DNA from: Pardosa pseudoannulata
Taxonomy: Eukaryota > Arthropoda > Arachnida > Araneae > Lycosidae
DNA length: 64,000 nucleotides
Assembly: GCA_032207245.1 (NCBI GenBank)
Contig: CM063498.1
Coordinates: 51,006,846 to 51,070,845 of the forward strand
Direction of reading: 5' to 3'
Position 1 is the stretch's first letter; each line of letters starts with the position of its first letter. This document shows positions 1 through 11,796 of this stretch, piece after piece. Under the pieces are notes generated by a model that was not told the origin of the DNA, did not search any database, and saw only the letters and a list, made by a program, of their open reading frames with translations. The translations under genes and the position numbers were made by a program.

Positions 1-80
1 TATAGTTACATTACCTGATATAATTTTCTGTTGCATAATCTAATCAAATAAATATTTTCCTTGTCCTTGTCCTGTTGTAG

Positions 81-150
81 AAAAACCCTATTTGGTTATG
101 AGTGGCCCATGTTTCATTCTGCAGTGAATGCGTTAAAGTCATTAAGTTGA
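81..150 (+). CDS. Possible last coding exon of an unidentified upstream gene
   Basis: A pyrimidine-rich stretch ending in TTGTAG at 80 is followed by an open frame (codons from 82) that reads KTLFGYEWPMFHSAVNALKS then Leu-Ser and TGA at 148-150. The aromatic, balanced composition looks like real protein rather than random AT-rich sequence. The first base of the exon would complete a codon begun upstream, outside this window. I do not recognise the protein family. The alternative is chance or a transposon remnant. Only the acceptor, the frame and the stop are seen; gene status is inference. Confidence 0.3.
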
Positions 151-356
151 AGTAAGAACTTGTGCCATGGGCTCCTAAGAATTTTTCCTGGTTCTTAAGA
201 TTTTACAGCTTTAGTCAGTCTCTGCTCATTACTTAGTGGAAATGATTCAGGATTGTAGGTTAAACACAAATCTGAATTAAAAGAATCTTCTAATTGAAGA
301 ACTTAGAAGGGAATTCTGAACCAATGTACTTAGAGATTGAAACAAAACTTTAAAAC
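151..356. other. Unannotated stretch, possible 3' UTR of the exon above
   Basis: No reading frame, repeat or RNA gene recognised. If the exon at 81-150 is real this would be its 3' UTR. Confidence 0.3.
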
Positions 357-1848
357 CAGGGCTTCGAACCGCAATTATTTTGTTCCGGTTGAACTAAAAT
401 AAATATATTAGTTCAGTTCCGGTTGTCGCTTCGCCAGAAATAACGGTTTTCTTTTCAATTTCCAATGAATAATTTTATTTTATGTATATTTTCATTTGTA
501 CTAAAAATATAACTATATCATAAAGAAATGTAATCAAAATTTAGAAGATTTTATTTTTTTTATTGAGAGACGTTAAAGAGTCCGATATAAAACCCATTAG
601 AAATCATTAACTAGGGCCCCTAATGAAATGAAAACGGTAGTGTCCTGTTTACTTCTTTGTCCTCTATTGTTTAAAAATAAATTTAGAACACAGGAAACTT
701 CCTCATTGGTACATTTTCTGAATTAATACAACCAGAGTTGGCATGATTTAAATCAGTTGATTGTTTTTGAAAAAAATCATCGATTTAAATTTTTTTTTTT
801 ATTATTATTTCTTTTAAAACTTATATTCCTAAGATAGGAGAATTGGGAATCAGTCAGCACAGTAATACCAATAAGTAAATATGTGTAAATAGGTAGCATC
901 TGTTTTCCAAGAATTTAAGGGTTGGTACCAGAAAGTAGTTGTAGTAGGGGTAGTACAATGATTATGATTGGTGGAATTCATTTGATGTAATGGGAGGTAA
1001 AGAGAGTATTACAGAACTTGAAACTCAGTTTGTCTACAACAGCCGTGGCTTCATCTGCTGGAACGGAAAGACAGTTTTCTTCTTTTGGTATTGTTCATTC
1101 TAGCCTTCATAACCCATTAGGAGTAGATAAAGCATCAAAGCTAGTGTTTTTATTGAAACAATTAAATCCATAAATCGGCGCTTAAAAAATATTGAAATAT
1201 TTGTGATTTTTTTTAAATAAATAGTTTGCATTAAAAGAATATTTAATTTGTTCTTTGAATTTACATCTTATTTAGTTTGCACTATCCAATTACAAAATAA
1301 TGGAATGTATTTAGATTAAAATTTATATATTTAATTTTAGGTAAGTGTGTAGAATTACTAGATAGATATGATGTTACTTCTTATAACAAACTATTCTATG
1401 TATATTGTAAAAAACATAAAAAGAACGATTAAAATTAGTATTCAGAAAATAAAAAAATTCCGATTTAAATCAAAATCTGATTTTAATCGAATAAATCTGA
1501 TTTTTTATATTTTTAAAAAAAAATCATGAGTTTTTTCCAACCCGCAACAATTAACCAGCATAAACGATACGAGCGGTAAGCAGAGAACGGCAAGCATTGG
1601 CTTTGTTAACCGTTATCAAAATTGTAGTTTCATGCGAAACATAAACTAAGGAGTAGTGAACAGCAAAACAGGAAATCGAGAAGCAATCTGCACGCGACGA
1701 CAATAATTACATTGCTGACGTAAAATTAGAGTATACTGATAAGTTGGCAAAAGTAACTAAATAGCCGAAGATATAACGAACAAAAATAAAACTGATATTT
1801 TTTTTTCAGTTCAGTTTCGGTTCGAAACACAAGATTCCAGGATCTACA
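357..1848. mobile_element. Old inverted-repeat element, interrupted by a hAT element
   Basis: Left end CAGGGCTTCGAACCG followed by a segment reading TTTTGTTCCGGTTGAACT. Near 1805-1830 the reverse complement reads TTTCGAACCGAAACTGAACT, so the two ends are diverged inverted repeats. The hAT copy at 733-1544 lies between them and is the later arrival. No target duplication was convincing and no transposase was seen outside the inner hAT. Confidence 0.45.
733..1544 (+). mobile_element. hAT-family element, copy A, with transposase C-terminal fossil
   Basis: Starts CAGAGTTGGCATGATTTAAA and ends CCAACCCG, imperfect inverted ends. It aligns along its length with copy B at 31327-32161. Around 1040-1170 the plus strand encodes [20 protein letters not shown] and continues through VDKASKLVFLLKQLNP to a stop, which is the C-terminal dimerisation segment of hAT transposases. 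The rest of the transposase is missing or frameshifted, so this is a non-autonomous relic. Confidence 0.72.
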
Positions 1849-2044
1849 TGTTTCAGAATAATGTTCAAACTTAGTTCATAGTTTTGGTTGTTAATGAAAT
1901 GGATAAGAGTTCTTCTACATTAAAGAAATTGTCAGGTACAAAGTAGTCTGAAAACAGCTGATGGAGTTTTAGTTTAAAATTCTGTTACAGAAATGTGAAA
2001 GGATTAAACGAGATACTCAATGCCTCAAATAAAAACAAAATTGA

Positions 2045-2211
2045 TTTGGTTTGGACTGCTACGGTCTGCTTTTTGCAACACGAGGGATAACGAGACCTGG
2101 ACCCAAACGTGATAGCCGATTCCGAACGGCTACGAATATACATACCACAGTGGGATTCGAAACCATGAACACCGGTACCGAAGATCAGCGCCCTAACTAT
2201 TCGGTCAACCG
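2045..2211 (-). mobile_element. tRNA-derived SINE, copy 1
   Basis: On the minus strand a tRNA-like head (box B GGTTTCGAATCCC) is followed by the family body and a CCAAACCAAA tail. Lies in unit 1 of the tandem triplication and has been copied with it. Confidence 0.8.
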
Positions 2212-2780
2212 TTAGATCATATCATAGATACTTTATTTTAATTGGTAATTAGGTAATTTAAGAAAAAAGTTTCATATTTTTATAAAAAAAAGTAATTATC
2301 ATAACATGAAGTTTAGTTTTTATTAGTGTTAAATCGCAATATAAAAGCTCTTTAATGCTTGATTACCTGCATAGGCAGATATAAAATGGGAGAGTGGAGA
2401 CACAGGTGCTCCGGCTTTTGGGACCCCGAATAACCTACATTTTGCACTTCTTTTAATGCAATAATTACAAGTTTTTAATGAGTAGTACAGTTTAATCATA
2501 AGGTATACAGTTTAATCACACGGTATCAGTACAGTTTAATCAGTAGTACAATCTGAGAGTAAATATTTATATTTGTTTATTTTCATTAACAACCAAAACT
2601 AAAATTCAATCAATAGTTTTGGTTGTTAATGGAATGGATAAGAGTTCTTCTACATTAAAGAAATTGTCAGGTACAAAGTAGTCTGAAAACAGCTGATGGA
2701 GTTTTAGCTTTAAAATTCGGTTACAGAAATGTGAAAGGATTAAACGAGATACTCAATGCCTCAAATAAAAACAAAATTGA

Positions 2781-2949
2781 TTTGGTTTGGGCTGCTACGG
2801 TCTGCTTTTTGCAACACGAGGGATAACGAGACCTGGACCCAAACGTGATAGCCGATTCCGAACGGCTACAAATATACATACCACAGTGGGATTCGAAACC
2901 ATGAACACCGGTACCGAAGATCAGCGCTCTAACTATTCGGTCCACCGTT
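2781..2949 (-). mobile_element. tRNA-derived SINE, copy 2
   Basis: Same family and orientation as the copy in unit 1; nearly identical to it, so it arose by tandem duplication rather than a separate insertion. Confidence 0.8.
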
Positions 2950-3521
2950 GGATCATATCATAGGTACTTTATTTTAATAGGTAATTAGGTAATTTAAGAA
3001 AAAAAGTTGCATATTTTTATAAAAAAAAAAGGAATTATCATAACATGAAGTTTAGTTTTTATTAGCGTTAAATCGTAATATAAAAGCTCTTTAATGTTTG
3101 ACTACCTGCATAGGCAGATATAAAATGGGAGAGTGGAAACACAGGTGCCCCGGCTTTTGGAACCCCGAATAACCTACACTTTGCACTTCTTTTAATGCAA
3201 TTATAATTACAAGTTTTTAATGAGTAGTACAGTTTAATCATAAGGTGTACAGTTTAATCACACGGTATCAGTACAGTTTAATCAGTAGTACAGTCTGAGA
3301 GTAAATATTTATATTTGTTTATTTTCATTAACAACTGAAACTAAAATTCAATCAATAGTTTTGGTTGTTAATGAAATGGATAAGGGTTCTTCTACATTAA
3401 AGAAATTGTCAGGTACAAAGTATTCTGAAAACAGTTGATGCAGTTTAAGCTTTAAAATTCGGTTACAGAAATGTGAAAGGATTAAACGAGATACTCAATG
3501 CCTCAAATAAAAACAAAATTG

Positions 3522-3694
3522 ATTTGGTTTGGATCGATACGATCTACTTTTTGCAACTCGAGGGATAACGAGACCTGGACCTAAACCTGATAGCCGATTT
3601 CGAACGTCTACGAACATACATGCCACAGCGGGATTCGAAACCATGAACTCCGGTACCGAAGATAAGCGCCCTAACTATTCGGTCATCGTTCGGC
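3522..3694 (-). mobile_element. tRNA-derived SINE, copy 3
   Basis: Unit 3 copy, ending ATCGTTCGGC as in isolated copies elsewhere. It is flanked by AAATAAA-rich sequence on both sides that could be the original target duplication, which would make this the founder copy of the triplicated unit. That last point is inference. Confidence 0.75.
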
Positions 3695-6600
3695 AAATAA
3701 ATAAATAAAAAAATTGTTAATAAAGCAAGATCATTATTAAAAATCTATTGTAAAATTACTGTAATTAGTCCTATTCAGTAAAATTGTCCAAATAATGCAA
3801 CACGTAAATCTTCCATGCACTCACATTATAAGTCTCCTAGGTAGTATTCACATTTCGCAGTATTTGAAGGGCGCCGCGTCCTTTTTTTTACTTAACGTTG
3901 ACGCACCCTGCCGTCTTTTTTCCTTTTCAAATTTATAGAAATTGAAATCAATTAAAAACTGACAGAGTGCCTTTTTACATAAAAACATTCCTTTTCAATC
4001 TAAAATAAGTGCCCTTTTTTTACAAGTCCCCCCCTGCTCCTTTTTGAAAATTACGTGAACACTAGTCCAAGGTGAGTCATTAAAAATTCTAGAATTTTTT
4101 ATAAATGAAAATAAGACAGTATTTCAGTGAGAAATCGAATCGGTAGTTACAGAATTAACAGGTGAAACACTTGAAAAAAATAGCAAGCAAACAAATACGG
4201 GAAATATTTTCCTATTTGCTTTTGTATTATATGATCCTTTAATAACATAACTGCGCAAAACCAAAAAAAAAAATCGATGAAAATGTTATAATTTTTTAGG
4301 AGTTATTATTACTTATTTACATTATATGAAAAAGAAAAGAAAAATGCGACAACATATTTGACAGATTTGTATAAAGATAACATTAATTCAAACATTTTTA
4401 AAGATGAGTAGGAACAGTTTTTAAACTTTTAAGATTAAAAAGACAAGAAACCTCTTATATGTCATCATTAAATACAAGAACAACTCTTTAAATGTGGATA
4501 TTTATTAGTGAAAATTTTGTTATCCATACCAATTTGAAAGGATCGCTCATTATTTTGATGAAGAGTAAAAGATTACGTCAGATATTGAATATCAGAGAAT
4601 GGACTGATTCACTAACATGGCTATTTTATATACAGAGAACGATTTGCTTAAAAAGTATTAATAGTGATAATTGAATAATTTGAGAAACTAGAATCAAGAA
4701 AAAAATTTATAAGTATTGTTATATTTTAATACGCAAGTTAAATAAAAAAAAAATTTATAAAATATAAATAGAACATTTATTTTGTATATTTTTGTTCCCT
4801 TGATTCTATCTCATTTTTTAAGGGGACCGATATTTTTTTTCTGTGCCTGTGACATGAACCAACTTAAATCTGCCTCTGACTAGCTGGAAAACTGCTTAAA
4901 AAATGCACGCTATGATCAAGATTCTAGAAATTCAAAACAAGAAACAAACGTATGGTAAAATAATTCTAAACTGATACACCTATGCTAGAATTTACGAAGT
5001 TACGATTTGAATACATAAACCTTTACAAGAATTTTTCTTTTTCTTTTCTTGCTATATCAAATTTTGTTACCTAAAATTTTTCAAGTTTAGAGAGTTCAAA
5101 AATTATGGTTAAAAATTAACTTTTAAGAAAACAATTTAATTACACTAAACCGTATAAAAATTTGTTAATCATAAACTTTACAAATTAATAATGACAATTA
5201 CATATTCCACGCTTTAGATACTCGTAATCGAAATTGAACAGCCATTTTAAAAACAGCAAATTTGAAATGATGCTTTTGAACTTATGAAAAAAAAAAGGGG
5301 TACCTCGTTTAAAATTTTTTAGCAATCAAATCATCTATTTACTTACAAGTAACAAACAGTAGTACACATCACATATTTACTAAAATTGAAATAACTGTTA
5401 TCTAACTTAGCCATTGGGAAATAAAATAGCTTAGTAACGACAAACGTTAAACTGATAGTCAGATGATGTAATTATTAATTATTCTCTTGTTAAAAGACAA
5501 CGTATTCTTTTTAGATGAATAAAAACCCCAAATGTAGGTAGCACTATTTTTCGGACTTACATAACATACTAATGAATTATGAAAACTTTATGTTAAAGAT
5601 TTGTATACAGATAAAACTCAAAACAATTATACAAGAACAATTATACAAGATTAAATAATCTTTAATGTATCAACACTTCAATTCATTATACGAATAAGTG
5701 CAAGATAATTTTACTTACTTGGATGTTCTTGTAAACAGCTTCTGATTTGTAATATTGATATATATTTGTACTAAATACAAAAAATTCTAACAAACCACGT
5801 GCAAAATTGGAAAACTTCACATTAGCTCCAGTAAGCCATCAAGCTGCTGATAAATGTAGCTGAACTGTAACTTTTTACTGTAAATGAATAGAGGGGAATG
5901 GAACAAGTGCCCGTATGTTTTTACGATCGTACCCCCTACATCCCATTGCCAGCTGGGTATTCGCTGTAGACCGTTTCTGAATCCTTTCATTTGTGGACAA
6001 AAGGAAGGTCAAAGAAGGCAAGCCAACATGCCGAGCAATCAATCTTTCGCGTCATCGCGTTTGCCGTTCATGTTATATAAGTGTCCATATGGGGTAAACA
6101 TTCGAGGAAAAGCTGAATCTCAGTACTGGATGAAAAGTATTCTGAGACAAAAAAACATACCGTTTGTTTTACAGATTTTATTTTTTTACTCCTTTAAAAA
6201 GGTTTGGTATTTTTTAATTCACCAAGACTCAGCCGCATTTTCAGTCTTTTACATAACATAAAAAACACTTTATAAAATTTTTATTGAAATAATAAGTTAT
6301 TTGTCCTTATTTAAGGCATATAAAAATGCTCTACATTTAACACATTAACGCCAATCGTCCCTATGAGGACGATGAAAATGTTTGTAGAAATTTATATTTT
6401 CTTGAAATGATTTCAGTAAATCGGTAGATCATATTAAAAAAATCAAATGTTCAAGTATCTGCTGTTATTTATAATTTTGCCATTTCGATCGACATTTTAC
6501 ACGGAGTAAAATAATCGAGGGGAGCAAAAATTCGAAAAAAGAAAAACAAACAAGAGAGTTTCTAAATGTTATAAGAAAATTCTTTGAAAAATTTCAAAAA

Positions 6601-7040
6601 AATAATAAAATAAACCTAATTATATGCGTTAATGACCAAAAAACTGCACTGCTCTAATAATAGATGAATACATTTTTATATGATAGGTTATAAATTAAAA
6701 GTTATTAGTTCTGTTATTTTGATCAACCGAAAAGATATGGAAACAAAACATTTTAAAATATGGAAAATCATCAGATATTAACAGACTAGAACTTTATGAA
6801 GATATATCTGTGGTATGTTCTCTACTGGAAAAAGATGTACTATCTTTAAAAGTTTGAAACTTTGTAACGAAAATTAATTTTACTCCGAACTTGAGCTTTG
6901 CTCAAAGAATTTTAGTAGTTCTTTTAATAAATGTTTCATTTGCGAAACGTAAATTTTCGTTAGCAACTATTTGATGAAGACACCGTCTCAAACAAAACAG
7001 TCAAAGAAGCAAGTCTCAGACAAGACTATATTAGGTATTA
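3695..7040. other. Unannotated AT-rich interval
   Basis: No gene recognised. A C-rich block at 3860-4060 (repeated CCTTTTTTT runs) resembles transposon debris. An open frame at 5884-6261 has no domain, no convincing amino-acid composition and no splice context, and I do not call it a gene. Confidence 0.4.
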
Positions 7041-7093
7041 GGTTTTAACTAAAAACAATTTAGATATTTCTGAATTAATTAGAGAGTTCTCTG

Positions 7094-7273
7094 GCCGAAC
7101 GATGGCCGATTGGTCAGGGTGCTGGCTTTCGATACGGGAGTTCGTGGGTTCAAATCCCACTATGGCATGGATGTTCGTAACCGTTCAGAATCGGCTTTAA
7201 GCAGTAGGTCCCTGTCTCATTAGCCCTCGTGTTGCAAAAAGTAGACCGTAGCACTCCAAACCAAACCAAACTA
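7094..7273 (+). mobile_element. tRNA-derived SINE, full-length, with target duplication
   Basis: Box A-like TGGCCGATTGG and box B GGTTCAAATCC stand in a tRNA-like head (7103-7175), followed by the shared body and a CCAAACCAAA tail. It is bracketed by GAGAGTTCTCTG (7082-7093) and GAGAATTCTCTG (7274-7285), a 12-bp target duplication with one change. The neighbouring tandem units show the empty site. Confidence 0.9.
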
Positions 7274-7365
7274 GAGAATTCTCTGAACTTCGCATATAGA
7301 TGTGTTTGAATTAAACTCCGTGGACTATTTTTCAAATGAAGTATTGTAATTGAAAAGTTGTATAA

Positions 7366-7414
7366 GTATTCCTGTTAATTACTAAGTATATAACTTAGTA
7401 ATTAACAGGAATAC
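7366..7414. repeat. Perfect 22-bp inverted repeat
   Basis: Arms 7366-7387 and 7393-7414 are exact reverse complements around ATATA. Neighbouring tandem units contain only the left arm, so this is a local inverted duplication inside unit 1. Confidence 0.9.
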
Positions 7415-7889
7415 TATAAAAAGATATCAATATATGATATCTTTTATATAATCTATAACCTGTTTATAATCTATAATAACCTGATTATAATCTATAATCT
7501 GTTTTAACTAAAAGCAATTTAGTTATTTCTGAACTAATTCGAGAATTCTCTGAACTTCGCATATAGATGTGTTTGAATTATACTCCGTGGACTATTTTTC
7601 AAATGAAGTATTGTAATTAAAAAGTTGTATAAGTACTCCTGTTAATTACTAAGTGATATTGATATCTTTAATATAATCTATAACCTATTTATAATCTATA
7701 ATAACCTGATTATAATCTATAATCTGTTTTAACTAAAAACAATTTAGATATTTCTGAACTAATTCGAGAATTCTCTGAACTTCGCATATAGATGTGTTTG
7801 AATTATACTCCGTGGACTATTTTTCAAATGAAGTATTGTAATTGAAAAGTTGTATAAGTATTTCTGTTAATTACTAAGTTATATTGATA

Positions 7890-8460
7890 TCTTTTGGACT
7901 TTCGCTAAAATATGTATTAAATACTTTATACATTCTTTTTAGTAAGCTTACATTATAGTTCCTTAAGGGCACATAACTTAAGATAAGGGATAAGGGATTT
8001 ATTTACTATGATGTTTTTACACATCATAGTAAATAAATCCCTTATCACGAAATTTTTTAATCACTAATTAAAATAGGCTGTTTTATTTAAAATTTAATTT
8101 TCATTGTTTGTTTAACTCATGGAAGTGCATAATAAAAATGTTAGATTGTTAATATTTATTATAATTTATTAATACCTATGTATATTGATATCTTTTATAT
8201 TGATATCTTTTTGACGTTCGCTAAAATATGTATTAAAGACTATATACATTCTTTTTAGTAAGCTTACATTGTAGTTCGATAAGGGAACATAGTACTATGT
8301 TTACACATCATAGTAAATAAATCCCTTATCACGAAATTTTTTAATCACTAATTAGGATAGGCTGTAATATTTAAAATTTAATTTTCATTGTTTAACTCTC
8401 GGAAGTGCATAATAAAAATGTTAGATTGTTAATATTTATTATAATTTATTAATATATATA
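7890..8460. repeat. Direct repeat of ~285-bp unit with hairpin
   Basis: Both copies contain TTCGCTAAAATATGTATTAA, then AGTAAGCTTACATT, then TAGTAAATAAATCCCTTATC and a common AT-rich tail (copy starts near 7885 and 8180). Copy 1 carries a perfect 25-bp inverted repeat that copy 2 lacks in its left arm. Confidence 0.85.
7989..8046. repeat. Perfect 25-bp inverted repeat, 8-nt loop
   Basis: Left arm 7989-8013 and right arm 8022-8046 are exact complements (the right arm ends AAATAAATCCCTTATC), loop TTTTTACA. Copy 2 of the surrounding unit (8280-8335) has only the right arm intact. Confidence 0.93.
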
Positions 8461-8860
8461 TATGTACAACAGAAATGATTCGAGCATCAATGGGTTGCAA
8501 AAAAAGTATTTTTTTATATCAAACTCCATTTTTTTAACAGTTGTATGCGCATAACGTTACACAATTATTTTTGACACGACACATAGCATATTTAATTGAA
8601 ATTAAATATATGTCTTTAAAATGATGAATTATAAACTAAATATACATTCTTAAAAGATGTTTTTTAATTCAAATTTTTTTTAATTTGAGAAATATGAAAC
8701 ATTTAAATATTAAAATTTACCACTGAAATAGCATAGCTCATAATTTTAAGGAAGGGGTCACATTCAAGGCTGTAAACCGGGGTCCGACTAAGATACTTTA
8801 GTGCCCAGGGCACAGTCCAATTTTTGTGCCCTCCACCCCCATGCAAATTTATAACGACAT

Positions 8861-10102
8861 CAGTGGCGTGCGGTAGGTTTTCATGCAGGGTGTGCAGAGA
8901 ACATGGATTTTCCAATAAATCTTTAATTATTGAGACATCTGAGTTCCCCATTCTGAAACGGATTATTTATTATGAATATAAATTTAAAGATCACAATAAA
9001 TAAATATTTACCTACGAGTAGTCGAGTTATAACTATAAAAACAGCTAAACTTATGAGAATTCTACTAGCACTGAATCAAAAATCATGTCTTTTGTTGTAT
9101 GGTGTCATATCGGCGTCGAAAAAGCAACGCTTCGGGCTTCCACGAAAAACTTATATGATCAGCAAACTTAGCACCACATGGCGCCCGCCGCTGCGGTGCC
9201 TCATCCGGATGCTCGACAAACCGATCGTCTATTCCACGTGCAGAGGATTTCACTGCACGCTGGCACAATAGAGCAAACTATTTCTTGTTCGGTTAGTGGA
9301 TTATATTATATTTATTAATTGTTTTTAACAGTTGGAAATCATATATTCCTCGTAAAACATCTTGACAAGTTTTAAAAATAAAACCAGGGATATGGTGTTA
9401 CAGATATAACTTATATACTGTCTGTAAGATACAATGAATGGTAAAATTTCGACTGTTCTATTAAAATTCGTTTCTTTAAAACAAAACAACATCGTTTTTC
9501 CGCTAATTATTTCAATAAATATAATACATCACCGAAATTAATTTACCACACTAAAACATTTCTCTTTATATTGATAAAATACTTATTGTATGTTTCCATG
9601 AAAAAAAAATCTTACAATATATAAATTAAAACATTAACCGTCTGAAAAATCGTATGGCCAGTTAATCAGTTAAAAAAACAAAATCGCTTCAGCACGTAAG
9701 TCCCCGCTCTAATGCAACGCTTAATAAACCGTGTACCTTCGGATGATTCTGAATGCCAAGTGCAGGAAAAATAGCTGCACTTGCCTCAGTGCCATAGTAT
9801 GCTGTTCTTCTCCAGTAGCCCATACATATAAAGCGTGATTTTCAATTTAGTGCGCAGTGCGTACACATCAGAACTTCCAATGTTCGTTTGCTTTTGAACG
9901 CGCTACGTGGTGCAGCACTTACTACAGCACGCACTGTGGGAATACAAGTAAGCAAATCAATATAATATTTGAATATATTATAAATAAAATTTATTATATA
10001 CCATATAAAGATAGGTAGACATAGGTGCAGAAAATTATTGTCCCTTATAATTTTGCCAGAGTGTGCAGTGCACACCCTGCACATACGGACCGCACGCCAC
10101 TG
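8861..10102. mobile_element. hAT-like element with ~34-bp terminal inverted repeats
   Basis: Begins CAGTGGCGTGCGGT and ends ACCGCACGCCACTG; the similarity continues inward through TGCAGGGTGTGCA (about 8884) and its complement near 10070. The CAGTGGCG start is typical of hAT (Tip100/Zaphod-like) elements, which is family knowledge. No transposase domain is recognisable inside and no clean 8-bp duplication was found, so it is an old non-autonomous copy. Confidence 0.72.
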
Positions 10103-10492
10103 ACATGTTATCATAATTACAGTCATATAAAAATTATAGCATTGAATTAGCAAACAGATTTAAGAAATTAGCATTAAAGTAATATTCAAAATCAAAAACA
10201 CCAAAATTTCATTTTACGTAATCATTATTATCTCTGTTTAACCAGGCTAAAAATTAAGGACTTTTAAAGATCAAGAGTGACACACTTTTTTTATTTTTAC
10301 CTTGTCACGCTCACAAGCTCTGTGAAGCAGAAAATAAATAATAATAGAATTAAAAATAATTTAAATTGACGAGAGGATTTAATGGTTTATAGTGATACGT
10401 TGCTAATAATCGTCTTATAAATATGCAATAACCCATAGGATAAAAAGAGCACCAGGTTTGTTGAGGGAATTAATTATCAGGTAAATAACGTA
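10103..10492. other. Unannotated interval
   Basis: AT-rich sequence between two transposons; nothing recognised. Confidence 0.4.
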
Positions 10493-11392
10493 GGGGAGAG
10501 TGGGGCACCTTGGGACACCTTTATTTTCAGGCTTTAATTTGCAACCAGGAATTAGTTCTCATGTGTATTGATAGATGGCCTTCCTCTTCACTTCTTAAAG
10601 AATTTTGATGAAAACAGTATTTATAGGTAAGGAACAATTTCATTTTCTTTGTTTTGAATAACCCAAAATTACATCAATGTGCATTTTAAAAAGTAATTTT
10701 TTTGAAAAAAAAAATTAAAATAATTAAAAAAAGTGTATTGTTATAAAAAAAATTCATTTATTATTATTTCTATGCTAATAAATAAATTGTATTGTTTAGC
10801 CTAACTGTATAGTAGTTATCAAAAGATACTACGTAAAATGTGGCAGGTTGGGACACAAATAGATGGAGCACCGTGGGACATTTTAAAAAGTGTAAACAAA
10901 TATCAATTCAAGCAAAATAATTAATATTTTGATGCCTAATTTTTAATTGATTTAACATGTCTAAATATTAATTTATTAATCTTTTTTTTTTCAGAAAAAA
11001 ATGGCGAGAACAAGTAAAACAATCAGAAAGTATTCTGCTGTAAATATTAATATGCTTGAATCATCTGCAAATATAAGATTTGTTAAAAAATGTATTAACA
11101 ATTTTCAGCTATTTCTCTTTTACAACAGTTAATAAAAATAATTTGAACAGTATTTTGTATTTGTTGTTTAGTGTCCCAATCTACCCCATACAGTGGGGCA
11201 GGTTGGGCATTGGAAAGGTATTTTATTTCTTTTATTACTCTTTAACTAAATGATATATTAAGTAGGTTTAATGTTTATAAGTAGCAGATATGATAACAAT
11301 ATATGCATGCATACTTATTTTTTTCAATTAGCCTGAAAAAAATTCATAAAAATGTTTAACTGAAAAGTGTCCCAAGGTGCCCCGGTCTTCCT
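10493..11392. mobile_element. TA-flanked inverted-repeat element, GGGGCACCTTGGGACA type
   Basis: Left end GGGGAGAGTGGGGCACCTTG and right end GTGCCCCGGTCTTCCT share the inverted core GGGGCACCTTGGGACA, with TA outside both ends. Shorter related motifs (GGCAGGTTGGGACA, near 10843) recur inside. Near 11001 a start codon opens MARTSKTIRKYSAVNINMLE, possibly a transposase remnant. TA duplication suggests the Tc1/mariner/pogo group; the family is not certain. Confidence 0.65.
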
Positions 11393-11796
11393 TAAAATTA
11401 AAGTAAATAGGAAACAATATAGTTCATGACAAACACAATTACCTCGTACAATAATTTAGTAAAACTTAACGATGGTGGTGTATGTTTGCAGTTTTTCCCC
11501 ACTTAATATGTGTTTCAAGCACTCGACTAAATTTTTGTGTCAACTGCCCGTGCAATAATCAGGCCCTGCTGTAAACAGAGGGGAGGTCAACTTCCCTCAC
11601 CGAAATCCTAGTGTTCTATGTATTGAATTTTAAAACTGGAAAAAACGCGCATTTTCAAATATTATAAAAAATTTAACTTCATGCATAATCAAAACTTAAT
11701 ATTCAAATTATAATTTCAAACTTTTCAATTTTTAACTACACTTTTTTAATATCAGTATATTTTCTTGAAATTCTTTAATGCATTTACTGAAAAATA
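11393..11796. other. Unannotated interval
   Basis: No coding or repeat signal recognised. Confidence 0.4.

Larger units (their letters stand above)
1879..3694. repeat. Tandem triplication of a ~740-bp unit containing a SINE
   Basis: The phrase AGTTTTGGTTGTTAAT restarts the unit at 1880, 2615 and 3357, giving periods of 735 and 742 bp; the third unit stops after its SINE at about 3694. Units differ by few substitutions, so the duplication is fairly young. Each unit holds one minus-oriented tRNA-derived SINE. The end of one unit and the start of the next form an inverted repeat (2585-2600 with 2615-2630 is perfect; the 3327-3372 counterpart has decayed). Confidence 0.88.
7042..7890. repeat. 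Tandem repeat of ~225-bp units, first unit split by a SINE
   Basis: The segment TTTTAACTAAAAACAATTTA followed by GAGAATTCTCTGAACTTCGC recurs (unit starts near 7042, 7502 and 7726). Unit 1 is longer because a SINE (7094-7273) and an inverted duplication (7366-7414) were added. A short minisatellite of CTATAATAACCTGATTATAAT type lies in units 1 and 2. Confidence 0.85.

Noticed and set aside
5884..6261. 125-codon open frame
   Set aside because: No recognisable domain, no splice or repeat context, and the composition looks accidental.
8703..8951. 82-codon minus-strand frame
   Set aside because: Crosses the left boundary of the hAT-like element at 8861 and has no domain.
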